Shown here: positions 8,902 through 18,381 of the stretch, one piece after another | Position numbering within the stretch: position 1 is the stretch's first letter | Layout: every line of letters begins with the position of its first letter | NCBI RefSeq assembly: GCF_038150125.1 | Contig: NZ_JBBVMF010000016.1 | Coordinates: 1 to 64,000, forward strand | Length of the DNA stretch: 64,000 nt | Reading direction: 5' to 3' | Origin: SW132 sp038150125 | GTDB taxonomy: Bacteria; Bacteroidota; Rhodothermia; Balneolales; Balneolaceae | Made by a program: the position numbers and the translations under genes | Notes under the pieces: model-generated | What the model saw: only the letters and a program-made list of their open reading frames with translations | The model's database searches: none | Told to the model about the DNA's origin: nothing

Positions 8902-10164
8902 TTAATAGGCAATAGATCCAAACGAAACGGCACTTTCGCGCTCCTGTTCATCCCACCAGTGGTAGTTGAGCGACCGGCCCTTAAGATCCGGAAATGATTG
9001 CATGAATGTATATAGCGGCGGGAATCCACAAACCCGGTAAGGATCATAATCTTCTGAGATATGAGTGATCATTTTTTCACTGTTGTTTTCTACAGCTGCA
9101 TGCATGAACGTTTTGTCAAATGATTCAACAGTCGATCGCATTGAGGAGGCAGGCACAGAATCCCCGAATTTCTTCCCAATATGCGACAAATCGCCACTGA
9201 TCAGGTAGAATGTATCATCGGTATCCAGGACACGCAGAGCATCAGAAAATGCAGATATTTTGGTGCCCATCTCACCATCCTGTTTATAAAAAATCTCATC
9301 AATTCCTCCAACGAGAATAGGGACGATTTCGAAATCGTGGGGCCATAGATGCCCGGCAAATAGCAGGTGCGTTTCAATACTGTGTTCAATCCGATGGGCA
9401 CGATCGCGAGTCGTGAATCCAATCTCGGACCCAAAATCAGAAAGGTAATTTATAGCAGTTTGATCGGTTTTAAATGTCCGGCCCGGAACTTCAAACGATT
9501 TTGTTGATCCAACGTAAGGAAATCCAGTATAAAGCTGAGGATAATAGCCGCTGTAATGCGAAGTTGCCAGGATCACGACCCGCTTTGGCTGTAGAACCTT
9601 CAGGGTTGAAAAAGCCTCGGCATACTGAGTGGCTCCGACACGTAGATCGATATGAGGTGCATAAAGAGCTTTTTTGGGTTCTGTATTGAAGGCGTTTGTT
9701 TCATCTGATGCCTTTTTTAAAAGGTTGTCGATAAAGGCCGAATACTCAGAGGGATCAGACGGGTAGATGGAGTCTGCCAGGGCAGGTCTCCTGATATCAG
9801 AATCTTCAAATTTCAATTCAATATTTTCAGCTTTTTTTCTGAAATAATCACTTTCAAGCAGCAGTTGCTTATCCAGCATTTTGATAAACGACAGGATATT
9901 ATCTTCAGCGACATCCTCTCCGAAATAAGCGGTGAGTTGCCGCAGGGTTTTTCTCCCATCAAGCAGAGACAATATGGGCTCAACTGATCTATCGAGCGCG
10001 AATCCCGGTTCGGATATTTTCATTGTGTCGTAAAAAAGCAAAAGATCTCTGCCATTGTCTTCAACGGGGATAATCTGAAGATCACGCCGAACCGGTGGGA
10101 TAATATCTGTTTTGGAATTAAATATATTTTGATTCACTACTTTTGCCCTCTCATTTTCCAGCAT
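8902..10164 (-). CDS. Memo-family protein (AmmeMemoRadiSam system protein B)
   Basis: A 420-residue protein. Residues ~1-160 are an N-terminal extension; ~165-420 are the Memo domain, related to nonheme-iron LigB-type dioxygenases. Memo-like motifs include APHIDLRVGA, ILATSHYSGYY, EHSIETHLLFA, LISGDLSHIG and CGFPPLYTFM. It follows nth directly and is translationally linked. The ATG at 10164 lies 28 bases inside nth; a GTG at 10137 within TAGTG, with GAGAGGG upstream, is an equally plausible start. The AMMECR1 and radical-SAM partners are not in the window. Substrate unknown. Confidence 0.85.
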   Translation of the reverse strand: MLENERAKVVNQNIFNSKTDIIPPVRRDLQIIPVEDNGRDLLLFYDTMKISEPGFALDRSVEPILSLLDGRKTLRQLTAYFGEDVAEDNILSFIKMLDKQLLLESDYFRKKAENIELKFEDSDIRRPALADSIYPSDPSEYSAFIDNLLKKASDETNAFNTEPKKALYAPHIDLRVGATQYAEAFSTLKVLQPKRVVILATSHYSGYYPQLYTGFPYVGSTKSFEVPGRTFKTDQTAINYLSDFGSEIGFTTRDRAHRIEHSIETHLLFAGHLWPHDFEIVPILVGGIDEIFYKQDGEMGTKISAFSDALRVLDTDDTFYLISGDLSHIGKKFGDSVPASSMRSTVESFDKTFMHAAVENNSEKMITHISEDYDPYRVCGFPPLYTFMQSFPDLKGRSLNYHWWDEQERESAVSFGSIAY

Positions 10165-10826
10165 TCACATTTCTTTCCATATTTGATGCAAATTGGGTGA
10201 TCTGGCGGCGCAGAGATTCTTGCCTTACAGGCATTCCGCCCGTGGTGGATCATCAAATGGGAGAGGTCCGTCCAGCTCTCCTGGGGAAAAAGGGCCATCA
10301 AGTGTTTTTCAATTTTATCCGTGTTCTTCTTTTCACGTGTAAGTCCAAATCTGTTCGACAGCCGCTTTACGTGCGTATCCACCACAACCCCAATATTCTT
10401 ATTAAAGGCGTTTCCGAGTACAACATTTGCAGTTTTCCTGGCCGCACCGCGTAGCGTTAAAAGCTCTGCCATCGTTTGCGGAACTTCGCCTTCGAATTCT
10501 TCAACAATGGTTGTTGAGGCTTCTTTCAAAGCTTTCGCCTTATTCTTGTAAAAGCCGGTTGTTCGAACCAGTTCCTCGAGATCTTCGGGTGAGGCCTCCG
10601 CCATGGCCTCCGGTGTGGGATAGGCTTCAAAGAGCGCCGGGGTTACCTTATTGACCCGTACATCGGTACACTGGGCACTCAGTATGGTGGCGATAAGCAG
10701 CTGGAACGGGTTTTCATGATCCAGCTCGCAATGGGGATTTGGATAGTGCTTATAGAGGTCCTCAAGAAGGTTTCGTGCTCGTTCTTTCTGTTCTTTTGTC
10801 TTGCGGGGAAGACCGGATTTAGCCAT
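10137..10826 (-). CDS. nth: Endonuclease III (DNA glycosylase/AP lyase)
   Basis: A 229-residue HhH-GPD enzyme that removes oxidised pyrimidines and cleaves at AP sites. It shows the LSAQCTDVRVNKVTPALF segment, the helix-hairpin-helix with catalytic Lys (RGAARKTANVVLG) and the catalytic Asp (VVVDTHVKRLSNR). The C-terminal Fe-S region has Cys in an unusual spacing: C, twelve residues, C, six residues, C, one residue, C, rather than C-x6-C-x2-C-x5-C. The HhH turn reads LRGAA instead of LPGVG. Fe-S binding is therefore uncertain while glycosylase function is well supported. Divergent from the MFS gene. Confidence 0.93.
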   Translation of the reverse strand: MAKSGLPRKTKEQKERARNLLEDLYKHYPNPHCELDHENPFQLLIATILSAQCTDVRVNKVTPALFEAYPTPEAMAEASPEDLEELVRTTGFYKNKAKALKEASTTIVEEFEGEVPQTMAELLTLRGAARKTANVVLGNAFNKNIGVVVDTHVKRLSNRFGLTREKKNTDKIEKHLMALFPQESWTDLSHLMIHHGRNACKARISAPPDHPICIKYGKKCECWKMRGQK

Positions 10827-10937
10827 AGATGATGATGGATGTAGTTGGTTAATTCAATTATCAAAGGTAAATGTCTGAGATTTCGTTTGAAAGTAGAAAC
10901 GGGCGATATCTGGTTTAAATTTTACTATTATTGAGCC

Positions 10938-12161
10938 ATGAAAAAAATTGCGGCCTACAGCGCACTTATTCTGCTCACATTAATTTATCTGAATAGTTTT
11001 TTTACTCGCCAAATCGTTGCGGTTTTAGGCGTGGATATACGTGAGGCGTTTCAGCTTGGAAACCTTCAAATAGGTCTGCTGTACGGAACCGCATTTTCGA
11101 TTATTTATGCCGTGGCAGGTATTCCAATGGGCAGGCTGGCAGATCGTATCTCAAGGCGCTGGATGATTGCAACGGGACTGCTGGTTTGGAGCCTGATGAC
11201 GGTACTGAGCGGGTATGCTACATCATTCGCTTTTTTGGTCGTTGCCCGGCTGCTGGTAGGTGTAAGTCAGTCGATGCTGAGCCCGGCTGTCTATTCGTTG
11301 CTGGCCGAGATGTTTTCAGTCCAAAAAAGGGCTACAATTTTTTCTTTTTATGCCAGCGGTATATTTTTAGGAATCGGGTTTTCGTTTCTTGCAGGCGGAA
11401 CCATCGCGCTGCAGTACAGCTGGCAAACGGCCATGATTGCGGTGGGTCTTCCGGGACTGATCCTTGTTCCTTTCGTATTTTGGTTTGTGAAGGAACCCGA
11501 CCGGACCATCATCCGTCATACACATGAAAATGACCTGTTCAAGGATGCCGTTGCCCTGCTGAAAAAAAGGACGATTCAATATCATCTAATCGGATTTTCA
11601 CTGCTTGCCTGCACAGGTTATACCGTCCTGGCGTTTGCAGGAACGGTCTTCAATGATGTTTTTAACCGCGCAGATTTAACACCACAATATGGCTGGTTTC
11701 TTTTCGGCGTGGCGGGCACCGTAATCCTGGCGGGCAAGGCGGCAGATAAACTCGCGGAACGGAAGCCGGAATATCGTTTTTGGATTGGCATTATAGCTGC
11801 CCTGGGCGGGTTGCCGTTTTATGCATTTGGCCTGTTTAATAGCAGTGCTGCATGGGGGTTCGGTTTGATGGGAGTCGGCGTGATGATCTCATCATGTTAT
11901 AACGGGGTTGCTGCAGCCTTAATGCAATATCTCGTACCGGACCAAAACCGGGCGCTTGCCGGAGGCCTCTATCTTTTTGTAATAAGCATTGCGGGCTTTG
12001 GGCTCGGCCCTCCTGTAACCGGCTGGCTGATGGATGACGTTTTTACGGGTTTGTACGGCCCGTCAAAGGCAGTGATGTTTGTGATGTTAATATGCAGTAT
12101 TGGAAGTACAATTGCGTTTTTGCTGGCCATGAGAACTTATGAAAATGATAAATTGGAATAA
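10938..12161 (+). CDS. MFS transporter (spinster-like)
   Basis: A 407-residue major facilitator with about 12 membrane helices. The loop between helices 2 and 3 carries the family signature (GIPMGRLADRISRRWMI), and helix 4 continues with RLLVGVSQSMLSPAVYSLLAEMF. The N-terminal half resembles the spinster/OPA-like branch of organic-solute carriers. The substrate is not predictable. It is a single gene, preceded by a 111-bp region divergent from nth. Confidence 0.88.
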   Translation: MKKIAAYSALILLTLIYLNSFFTRQIVAVLGVDIREAFQLGNLQIGLLYGTAFSIIYAVAGIPMGRLADRISRRWMIATGLLVWSLMTVLSGYATSFAFLVVARLLVGVSQSMLSPAVYSLLAEMFSVQKRATIFSFYASGIFLGIGFSFLAGGTIALQYSWQTAMIAVGLPGLILVPFVFWFVKEPDRTIIRHTHENDLFKDAVALLKKRTIQYHLIGFSLLACTGYTVLAFAGTVFNDVFNRADLTPQYGWFLFGVAGTVILAGKAADKLAERKPEYRFWIGIIAALGGLPFYAFGLFNSSAAWGFGLMGVGVMISSCYNGVAAALMQYLVPDQNRALAGGLYLFVISIAGFGLGPPVTGWLMDDVFTGLYGPSKAVMFVMLICSIGSTIAFLLAMRTYENDKLE

Positions 12162-12344
12162 CCCGGAAAACCCTCTGTAGTTTTTACTAACGCGTAAATT
12201 ATTTCATAAGCTCATATACCAAAATGGGTTACACAATTATCAATAAATTTAGCGTAAAATTTCCAGGGTAAACCTGTTCTTGTGAAATGAGCGCTACCTC
12301 CGTACCCTTACACTGAAAAATAAAACCAATCAACCCAAACCACA

Positions 12345-13475
12345 TTGGCAACTCAAAACGACATCGATGACACCAACCGGGATCAAACCCAATGGACGGA
12401 ATCACCTTTCCTGATTATCAAGGGTTTTTTGATGGGATCTGCCGACATCGTTCCGGGTGTAAGCGGCGGAACGATGGCACTCATCACAGGTATTTATGAT
12501 AGGCTGATCTTTGCAATTAAAAGCGCGGATAAGAACGCTCTTTCCCATCTTCTGAAGCTCAGGATATCAAAGATATTTGACACTTTTCACTGGAAATTCC
12601 TGCTTCTTCTCTTTACCGGCATTATTCTGGCAATCGCCTTTTTCACGAAAGTAGTGCCGCTTCAGGTTTATATGTTTACGGATCCTGAAATAGTTTATGG
12701 TCTTTTTTTCGGTCTCATTGTAGGATCAATTGTTCTGCTGGTTGCCGAGATATCTCCCGAAAGCAGGGGTTGGCTTAACCTCTTGCCACTGCTTGCAGGA
12801 GCTTTATTTGGGTTTTGGATTGTTACTCTCGTGCCAACAGACACCCCCGAATCAGCTTGGTTTGTATTTTTGAGCGGTTCAATTGCTATTTGCGCTATGA
12901 TACTGCCCGGAATTTCCGGATCGTATCTGCTGCTGATCATGAGAAAATATGAGTACATTCTTACGCAGCTTGGAAGCATTGGTACGGTAGATACCGGAAC
13001 CGCTATTCTGAATCTTCTTCCATTTTTTGTGGGAGCGGCAGTGGGAATCATTCTTTTTTCAAGAATACTATCCTGGTTGTTGAAACATTATCACGCGACC
13101 ACACTTTTGGTTCTTATTGGATTTTTGGTCGGCTCTCTTTACGTGATTTGGCCTTACCAGGAGAGGGAGTTCAAGGTGTCAGTTCGATCGTCCCAAATCA
13201 TGGAGTACACAGACCCGGTAGTCCAAAATATTCTGGAACGGGAAGAGCCGCCAAACCTGCCTGAATACAGACGTATCAAAGAGATCATCAACCCGGGTGC
13301 GTCGTTCGATGCTCTCAAAAAAGTAGAAGTAGAAACGGTATCAAGAAAATTGGTAACCAGCCAACCTTTTATACCAGAATCCGGTGATGAAGATGTGGAT
13401 ATCTGGGGTGGCGTATACGGTATGGCCGGCGGTTTGGTAATGATTTTGTTTATATCATACCTGAGAAAAGTTTAG
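12345..13475 (+). CDS. DUF368 family membrane protein (PopT-like undecaprenyl-phosphate translocase)
   Basis: A 376-residue polytopic membrane protein with the DUF368 signature near the N-terminus (GFLMGSADIVPGVSGGTMALITGIYDRLI) and a second conserved inverted-repeat motif (MILPGISGSYLLLIMRKYEYIL). DUF368 proteins (PopT) have been shown in other bacteria to return undecaprenyl phosphate across the inner membrane for reuse in wall and glycan synthesis. A ~95-residue soluble insert (about residues 268-355) precedes the last membrane helix and is longer than I expect for the family. TTG start. Confidence 0.88.
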   Translation: MATQNDIDDTNRDQTQWTESPFLIIKGFLMGSADIVPGVSGGTMALITGIYDRLIFAIKSADKNALSHLLKLRISKIFDTFHWKFLLLLFTGIILAIAFFTKVVPLQVYMFTDPEIVYGLFFGLIVGSIVLLVAEISPESRGWLNLLPLLAGALFGFWIVTLVPTDTPESAWFVFLSGSIAICAMILPGISGSYLLLIMRKYEYILTQLGSIGTVDTGTAILNLLPFFVGAAVGIILFSRILSWLLKHYHATTLLVLIGFLVGSLYVIWPYQEREFKVSVRSSQIMEYTDPVVQNILEREEPPNLPEYRRIKEIINPGASFDALKKVEVETVSRKLVTSQPFIPESGDEDVDIWGGVYGMAGGLVMILFISYLRKV

Positions 13476-13547
13476 CAGATGAAACAAGCGTAAGCCGATG
13501 ATTTACACTACTTTCACAATTTCTAAGTATCTTGTTTATAGATAAAA

Positions 13548-14558
13548 ATGCAAACAGAAATGGGGGCTAACATGATCCGGTTTAATAAAATATTAGTACC
13601 GACCGATTTTTCGAAAGGAGCAGAAAGTGCATATGCCGCTGCACAAAAAATTGCAGACACGTTTGGTGGAAAAGTTGACCTTTTCCACGTGGTTCCGACT
13701 ATAAAATATCTGGCGGAAAGTGCAAAAAAACTTGGGGCCCCGATTGACATGAATAAGGATATTTACCCAAAAGTGTTCGAGGAGGCGGAACACAAGCTTG
13801 AAAAAGCAATGCGCGAATATATAAAAGACGAAACTAAGGGCGATTGTAAAGTCATGATCGACCGGAAGCCTTCGGAAACCATCTCTGAATATGCTTCAAA
13901 ACAAAATTATGACCTGATTGTTATAGGCGCAAAAGGCAAAGATCTGACAAAAATGGTTCGCGGAAGTACCACTGAGAAGGTGATACGAAAATCCAAGGTA
14001 CCGGTATTTTCAATTGAAGGCCGCTTGAATGAGCATGATATTAAAAACATTGTTATGCCAACTGACGGGTCGAAATTGTCATTTGCTGCATTCCCGATGT
14101 CTGTCGCACTGGCTGATACATTCAACGCGAAGCTGACGCTTTTCCAGGTCCTGGAACTATACGGCAACTCAGTTCTTGGCAATATGCCTCAACCCAGCAG
14201 GGACGAAGTGGTCGCTGTTTATGAAGAGGTTATCAAGCGCCTGAAACAATTTCTTGAAGACCAGGGAATTGAGTCTATTCATATTCAAAGAAGTGGTGTG
14301 TCGTTTGAAGATGAAATCACCATTGAGGAAGGTGGGGAAAGCCGGACAATACCTCTTGAGACCAAAGTGGAGCGTGGCGTCTCTGCACATTACGAAATCG
14401 AGTCGTACGCTTCCGACAGTGCTGACCTGGTTGTTATGGCCACGCACGGGCACAGTGGGTTTGCCCACCTGATTCTGGGCTCAACCGCTGAAAAAGTAGC
14501 GCAGTATATTAAAAAGCCGGTTATAACCGTAAGGCCTGAAAAAAAACTGTTTAAATAA
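13548..14558 (+). CDS. Tandem universal stress protein
   Basis: A 336-residue protein of two UspA domains. Domain 1 (FNKILVPTDFSKGAESAY ... DLIVIGAKGKDLTKMVRGSTTEKVIRKSKVPV) and domain 2 (IKNIVMPTDGSKLSFAAFP ... LVVMATHGHSGFAHLILGSTAEKVAQYIKKPV) both keep the G-x2-G-x9-GS/T-type ATP-binding loop, so both may bind nucleotide. Three in-frame ATGs (13548, 13560, 13572) are possible starts. The last has a G-rich stretch 6 bases upstream and gives the usual short N-terminus. A stress-survival role is known for the family only. Confidence 0.92.
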   Translation: MQTEMGANMIRFNKILVPTDFSKGAESAYAAAQKIADTFGGKVDLFHVVPTIKYLAESAKKLGAPIDMNKDIYPKVFEEAEHKLEKAMREYIKDETKGDCKVMIDRKPSETISEYASKQNYDLIVIGAKGKDLTKMVRGSTTEKVIRKSKVPVFSIEGRLNEHDIKNIVMPTDGSKLSFAAFPMSVALADTFNAKLTLFQVLELYGNSVLGNMPQPSRDEVVAVYEEVIKRLKQFLEDQGIESIHIQRSGVSFEDEITIEEGGESRTIPLETKVERGVSAHYEIESYASDSADLVVMATHGHSGFAHLILGSTAEKVAQYIKKPVITVRPEKKLFK

Positions 14559-14664
14559 AGGGTCTCGGTTTCGGGTCACGGTGTTTGACTGAGAAGGAGG
14601 ATCCTTTGTTCGGAATTAGTCGAGAGACGAGCCAAAATTTTATTCATTATAAAAAAGAGGAGTT

Positions 14665-15435
14665 ATGGAGAAGAGAATTGAAGGCAAAGTGGCAGTGATT
14701 ACAGGAGGGGCCGGTGGCATTGGACTCGAAACGGCAAAGAGATTTTTAAATGAGGGAGCAAAAGGTATTTTACTGGTTGATATTAAAGAGGACCAGTTAA
14801 AAAATGCTGCTAAAGGACTGGAGAGCGATAAGGTTAAGTTTTTCAGAGGTGATGTATCCAGCAGCGACGACGCGAAGGCTTATATCGAAAAAGCTATTCA
14901 GGAATTTGGAAGAATTGACATACTATTTCTGAATGCCGGAATTGAGGGGGTCGTAAAACCACTCACAGAGTATCCCGAGGAGATGTTCGACAAGGTACTG
15001 GCCGTAAATGTAAAAAGCGTCTGGCTTGGGCTGAAGCATGCGTTCCCACATATGAAAGAGAATGGAGGCGGAAGTGTGATTATCACGTCATCGGTTGCGG
15101 GTCGTCAGGGCACGCCAAACGTGATGGCTTACGTAACAAGCAAACATGCCGTTGTTGGATCGATGAAGGTAGCGGCACTTGAAGGTGCCGAGCATGGAAT
15201 CAGGGTGAACAGCATTCATCCCTCACCGGTAGACAACCGTATGATGCGTTCGCTGGAAGAAGGATTTTCACCCGGATCAGCTGAAGAAGCAAAAAAAGGA
15301 TTCGAAGAGATGATACCGCTCAAGCGCTACGCAGATAACGCTGATATTGCCAACCTGGTTCTTTTTCTGGCGTCAGATGAAAGCTCGTTTATTACAGGAT
15401 CTGCTTATTCAATTGACGGCGGTATGACGGCGTGA
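14665..15435 (+). CDS. Short-chain dehydrogenase/reductase
   Basis: A 256-residue classical SDR. The NAD(P)-binding Gly motif is TGGAGGIG (about residues 13-20), the NAG motif is LNAGIEG, and the catalytic tetrad is visible as N (VNVKSVW), S (ITSSVAG) and Y-x3-K (YVTSK at about 156-160). The C-terminus SFITGSAYSIDGGMTA is typical of FabG-like enzymes. The Asp at the end of beta-strand 2 (LLVDIKED) favours NAD over NADP. A ribosome binding site (gaggag) precedes the ATG. Substrate unknown. Confidence 0.93.
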   Translation: MEKRIEGKVAVITGGAGGIGLETAKRFLNEGAKGILLVDIKEDQLKNAAKGLESDKVKFFRGDVSSSDDAKAYIEKAIQEFGRIDILFLNAGIEGVVKPLTEYPEEMFDKVLAVNVKSVWLGLKHAFPHMKENGGGSVIITSSVAGRQGTPNVMAYVTSKHAVVGSMKVAALEGAEHGIRVNSIHPSPVDNRMMRSLEEGFSPGSAEEAKKGFEEMIPLKRYADNADIANLVLFLASDESSFITGSAYSIDGGMTA

Positions 15436-15689
15436 CAGACTGGGAATTAGGCACTATTTTTGAGGTATAATTCTTTGTAAAAAGCTTGGAATAGTCATCT
15501 CAGTGAGGCTAGGATAAGATTTCCGGAAAAGTCATCCAGGCCTCTGAGCCGGGATCTCCCATCATAAAACGCATCAGACAAAAGGAAAATGGGAAATGCC
15601 GCCTATCATTGCGGCACATAACTTTGTGTAGTCTCAAAGACCTACAAGCACTTTACACCATCTAACAAAAACAAATTTTAGATAAAACC

Positions 15690-16019
15690 ATGGCTAAAGA
15701 TGTAAAAAAGAAGAGTTTCAGCGACATTATTAAAAGTGATACACCTGTATTGGTAGACTTTTACGCCGACTGGTGCGGTCCATGCAAAATGATGACACCC
15801 ATCCTGAAAGATCTGAAAAAGGAGATGGGCAATTCTATCAACATTTTGAAAATTGATGCCGAAAAGAACGCAGATGCCGCAATCAAATACCAGGTTCGCG
15901 GTGTACCCACTCTAATTCTATTCAAAAATGGCCGCATTCTCTGGCAGCAGTCAGGCGTGGTGCAGGCTCCCCAGCTAAAGCAGATTATAGATCAGAAGTT
16001 AGAAGAGGCAGAAGTATAA
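15690..16019 (+). CDS. trxA: Thioredoxin
   Basis: A 109-residue thioredoxin with the redox-active WCGPCK motif (Cys29 and Cys32), the buried Asp (LVDFYADW) and the cis-Pro loop (VRGVPTLILFKNG). It has no signal peptide, so it acts in the cytoplasm. Single gene; no terminator is evident in the 600-bp downstream gap. Confidence 0.95.
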   Translation: MAKDVKKKSFSDIIKSDTPVLVDFYADWCGPCKMMTPILKDLKKEMGNSINILKIDAEKNADAAIKYQVRGVPTLILFKNGRILWQQSGVVQAPQLKQIIDQKLEEAEV

Positions 16020-16618
16020 AGGGTGTTAGTTAAATTAAGAGGACTGACCTTTGCAGTCATTTAGCAGATCTATTAATTGCACAGAAAAGAAGGCTTTTAA
16101 AGCTTGTGGTTCATTGTGTAATTATGAAGTTGGTATTAATGAAAAGTTTATGGGTTAAAAGTAAAATTTGGAAAGAACCACTTAATACCATATTCCAAAA
16201 ATATAGGCGATTGCTTTTGAAGATCCTTTGATAACATCCCTTCGTAATTCTGTGCCATCAACTAATATGGCTTGCCGCCTAAATTGACCGGCGGGATGAC
16301 ACGCTTATTGGTTGGCACGTAGGCGGCGTTAACACAATAGTCTTTTTTTTTAATTTCGCCTTATCGTTACGGCGCATCATTCGCCAGCAAAATCATTGTC
16401 ATTCTGCCCGCATTGTGGGAATAAACCGGTGACTTCTGCAGTGCTCGTCCTTTCTATAGTGTGCGGTTTTTAAATATCAGATGCCGCTAAAAAAAGATAA
16501 ATCCCTCCTTCTCTGAAATTTTTTAAATAATTTTGAGAAGATTTTCAATCCTACGTCGCTAATGAAGAAAACAAGGAAAGCTTAGATTTAAAGCTGTCCT
16601 TGAAATTTCAAACTGCTC
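16020..16618. other. Intergenic region without a recognisable gene
   Basis: About 600 bases without a credible coding frame. The only structure I see is an 8-bp inverted repeat (gccgccta at 16274-16281, taggcggc at 16320-16327) around a GC-richer patch. It may be a decayed repeat or mobile-element end. The rest is AT-rich and includes the leader of the following outer-membrane gene. Confidence 0.5.
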
Positions 16619-18364
16619 ATGCGGTCGTATTTGAAGCGAATAACGGGATATACTGGATTCATTATTTTGATTCTGACAGGATTTCTTTGTGAGGGAAAGG
16701 TTTTATTCGCTCAGCAAGGATCTTTTTTGGATCAGTCGAGTCTTCGGCCTCTTACAGCCGGGGGCAGCATTGGGTTTTCTGCAAGCGCCTATGCTGTGGA
16801 TGGCATTGAAAACCGACGCTCACCGGCAGTGGTACAGGCCAATGCCAATATGAATTTTTCAGTGTTTGGATTAAGGTCCGGTCTTAATTTAAACTATTCC
16901 ACCGATGACACTGGATTGCGTCAAAACATGAATAACCTCTCCTTTAATGCAACCAGGAAATGGCTCAATGTTCAGGCAGGAGACGTAAACTCAAAATTGT
17001 CTCAATATGGATTAAATGGTACAACTATAAGAGGCGGTTACATCAGAATGGAGCCGGGTAATTTTCTTCTGGAACTTACCGGAGGTCGTTCTCAGCGTGC
17101 AGTACGTCCAAGTAGTGAGTCGGGATTCAGGCAGCCGGCATTTGAGCAGTGGGCTGCCGGCGGAAAAATTGGATATGGAAATCCTTCATCGACCTATTTT
17201 CATTTAAGTTCGTTTTATGCTATTGATGAAAAGCTATCTATAACAGATTCGAATATTGAAATAACTCCGAGGGAAAATCTAACGTTAACCCCGGATTTTC
17301 AGATTGACATCTTCAAGGGGCGGTTAACGATCGGCAGCGAAGTAACAGCCTCAATTTACACACGTGATCTTAACAGCGGAAGCTTCTCATTGGAAGAGGG
17401 AGGTGTTCCGCGATTCTTCTCTTCGTTTTATACGCCCAGATCGAGCAGCCGTATTAACTATGCCGGAACGGCCAGCGCAAATTTAAACCTGGATCTATTC
17501 AATCTTGGACTGGGCTACGAAAGGATACAACCGGGGTTTCGGTCGCTGGGCAGGGGAAGAGTTCGGGATGATCAGGAAAAAATACTCATTAACCCCGCTC
17601 TCAGACTATTCAATAACCGGCTAAACATCAGTTCAAATATTGCCCTTGGACGCGATAATTTGATGAATAATCGAATTCAGACGCAGCGTAATTCAACTAT
17701 CAACAATAACGTACAGGTTGTTTTCTCAGAAACAATAAACCTGAATATCGTCTACGGACTGATTTTAAATAATATTACGTCTGAAGCTGTCAACGATGAA
17801 ATTCCCGGCAGCGGCCATTCTCAAATATCTCACAATCTGTTGCTGCAGCCCGGCTTTACTTTTCGGGGAGATACGTATACTCACAATATCTCAATTACAG
17901 GCGGCTACCTGACCATAGAAAGCAAGTTTGACAGTCAAAATCAAACCCCGAACCGATCCTTCTCATCGACGTCGATTACCTCAGCACTTAACTATACCAT
18001 AACACTACCTTCCGGTATGTCTGTATCATCCTCAGCTAATTATCTGATAAACCAATCGGGGGATTTGGACCTCCAAAACCTTGGATTTAACCTGGGCAGC
18101 AGCTACTCATTTTTTGATCGCAAACTTAGTGTTAGTGCAAACGCAGGATTCAGTAACAACTCAAGTGAGCGTGAAAATACTACAGGCAATAGTACCACAA
18201 ACAAATTGCAGCAACTATCGGGAAGTCTGAATTCCAGCTATCGGCTGACAGGCAAAGATTCATTTTCAATTACGATAAGAACCCGCAGCAATAGGGTGAT
18301 TCAGGGAGGCGGCAGACAGTTCAGTGAATTGGAAGGCACCTTTCAATATCAAAGAAGATTCTAA
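16619..18364 (+). CDS. Predicted outer-membrane beta-barrel protein
   Basis: A 581-residue exported protein. Residues 1-33 are a signal peptide ending LFAQQ. The rest is made of alternating hydrophobic/polar strands rich in Asn, Ser, Gly and aromatics (for example LRSGLNLNYSTD, FLLELTGGRS, LSVSANAGFSNNS), ending in an aromatic strand (LEGTFQYQRRF), as expected of an outer-membrane barrel with a C-terminal insertion signal. No known family is recognised. The broken TANFOR-like gene begins 17 bases downstream in the same direction, so the two may once have worked together. Confidence 0.65.
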   Translation: MRSYLKRITGYTGFIILILTGFLCEGKVLFAQQGSFLDQSSLRPLTAGGSIGFSASAYAVDGIENRRSPAVVQANANMNFSVFGLRSGLNLNYSTDDTGLRQNMNNLSFNATRKWLNVQAGDVNSKLSQYGLNGTTIRGGYIRMEPGNFLLELTGGRSQRAVRPSSESGFRQPAFEQWAAGGKIGYGNPSSTYFHLSSFYAIDEKLSITDSNIEITPRENLTLTPDFQIDIFKGRLTIGSEVTASIYTRDLNSGSFSLEEGGVPRFFSSFYTPRSSSRINYAGTASANLNLDLFNLGLGYERIQPGFRSLGRGRVRDDQEKILINPALRLFNNRLNISSNIALGRDNLMNNRIQTQRNSTINNNVQVVFSETINLNIVYGLILNNITSEAVNDEIPGSGHSQISHNLLLQPGFTFRGDTYTHNISITGGYLTIESKFDSQNQTPNRSFSSTSITSALNYTITLPSGMSVSSSANYLINQSGDLDLQNLGFNLGSSYSFFDRKLSVSANAGFSNNSSERENTTGNSTTNKLQQLSGSLNSSYRLTGKDSFSITIRTRSNRVIQGGGRQFSELEGTFQYQRRF

Positions 18365-18381
18365 CCAACTAACTACTAGCG

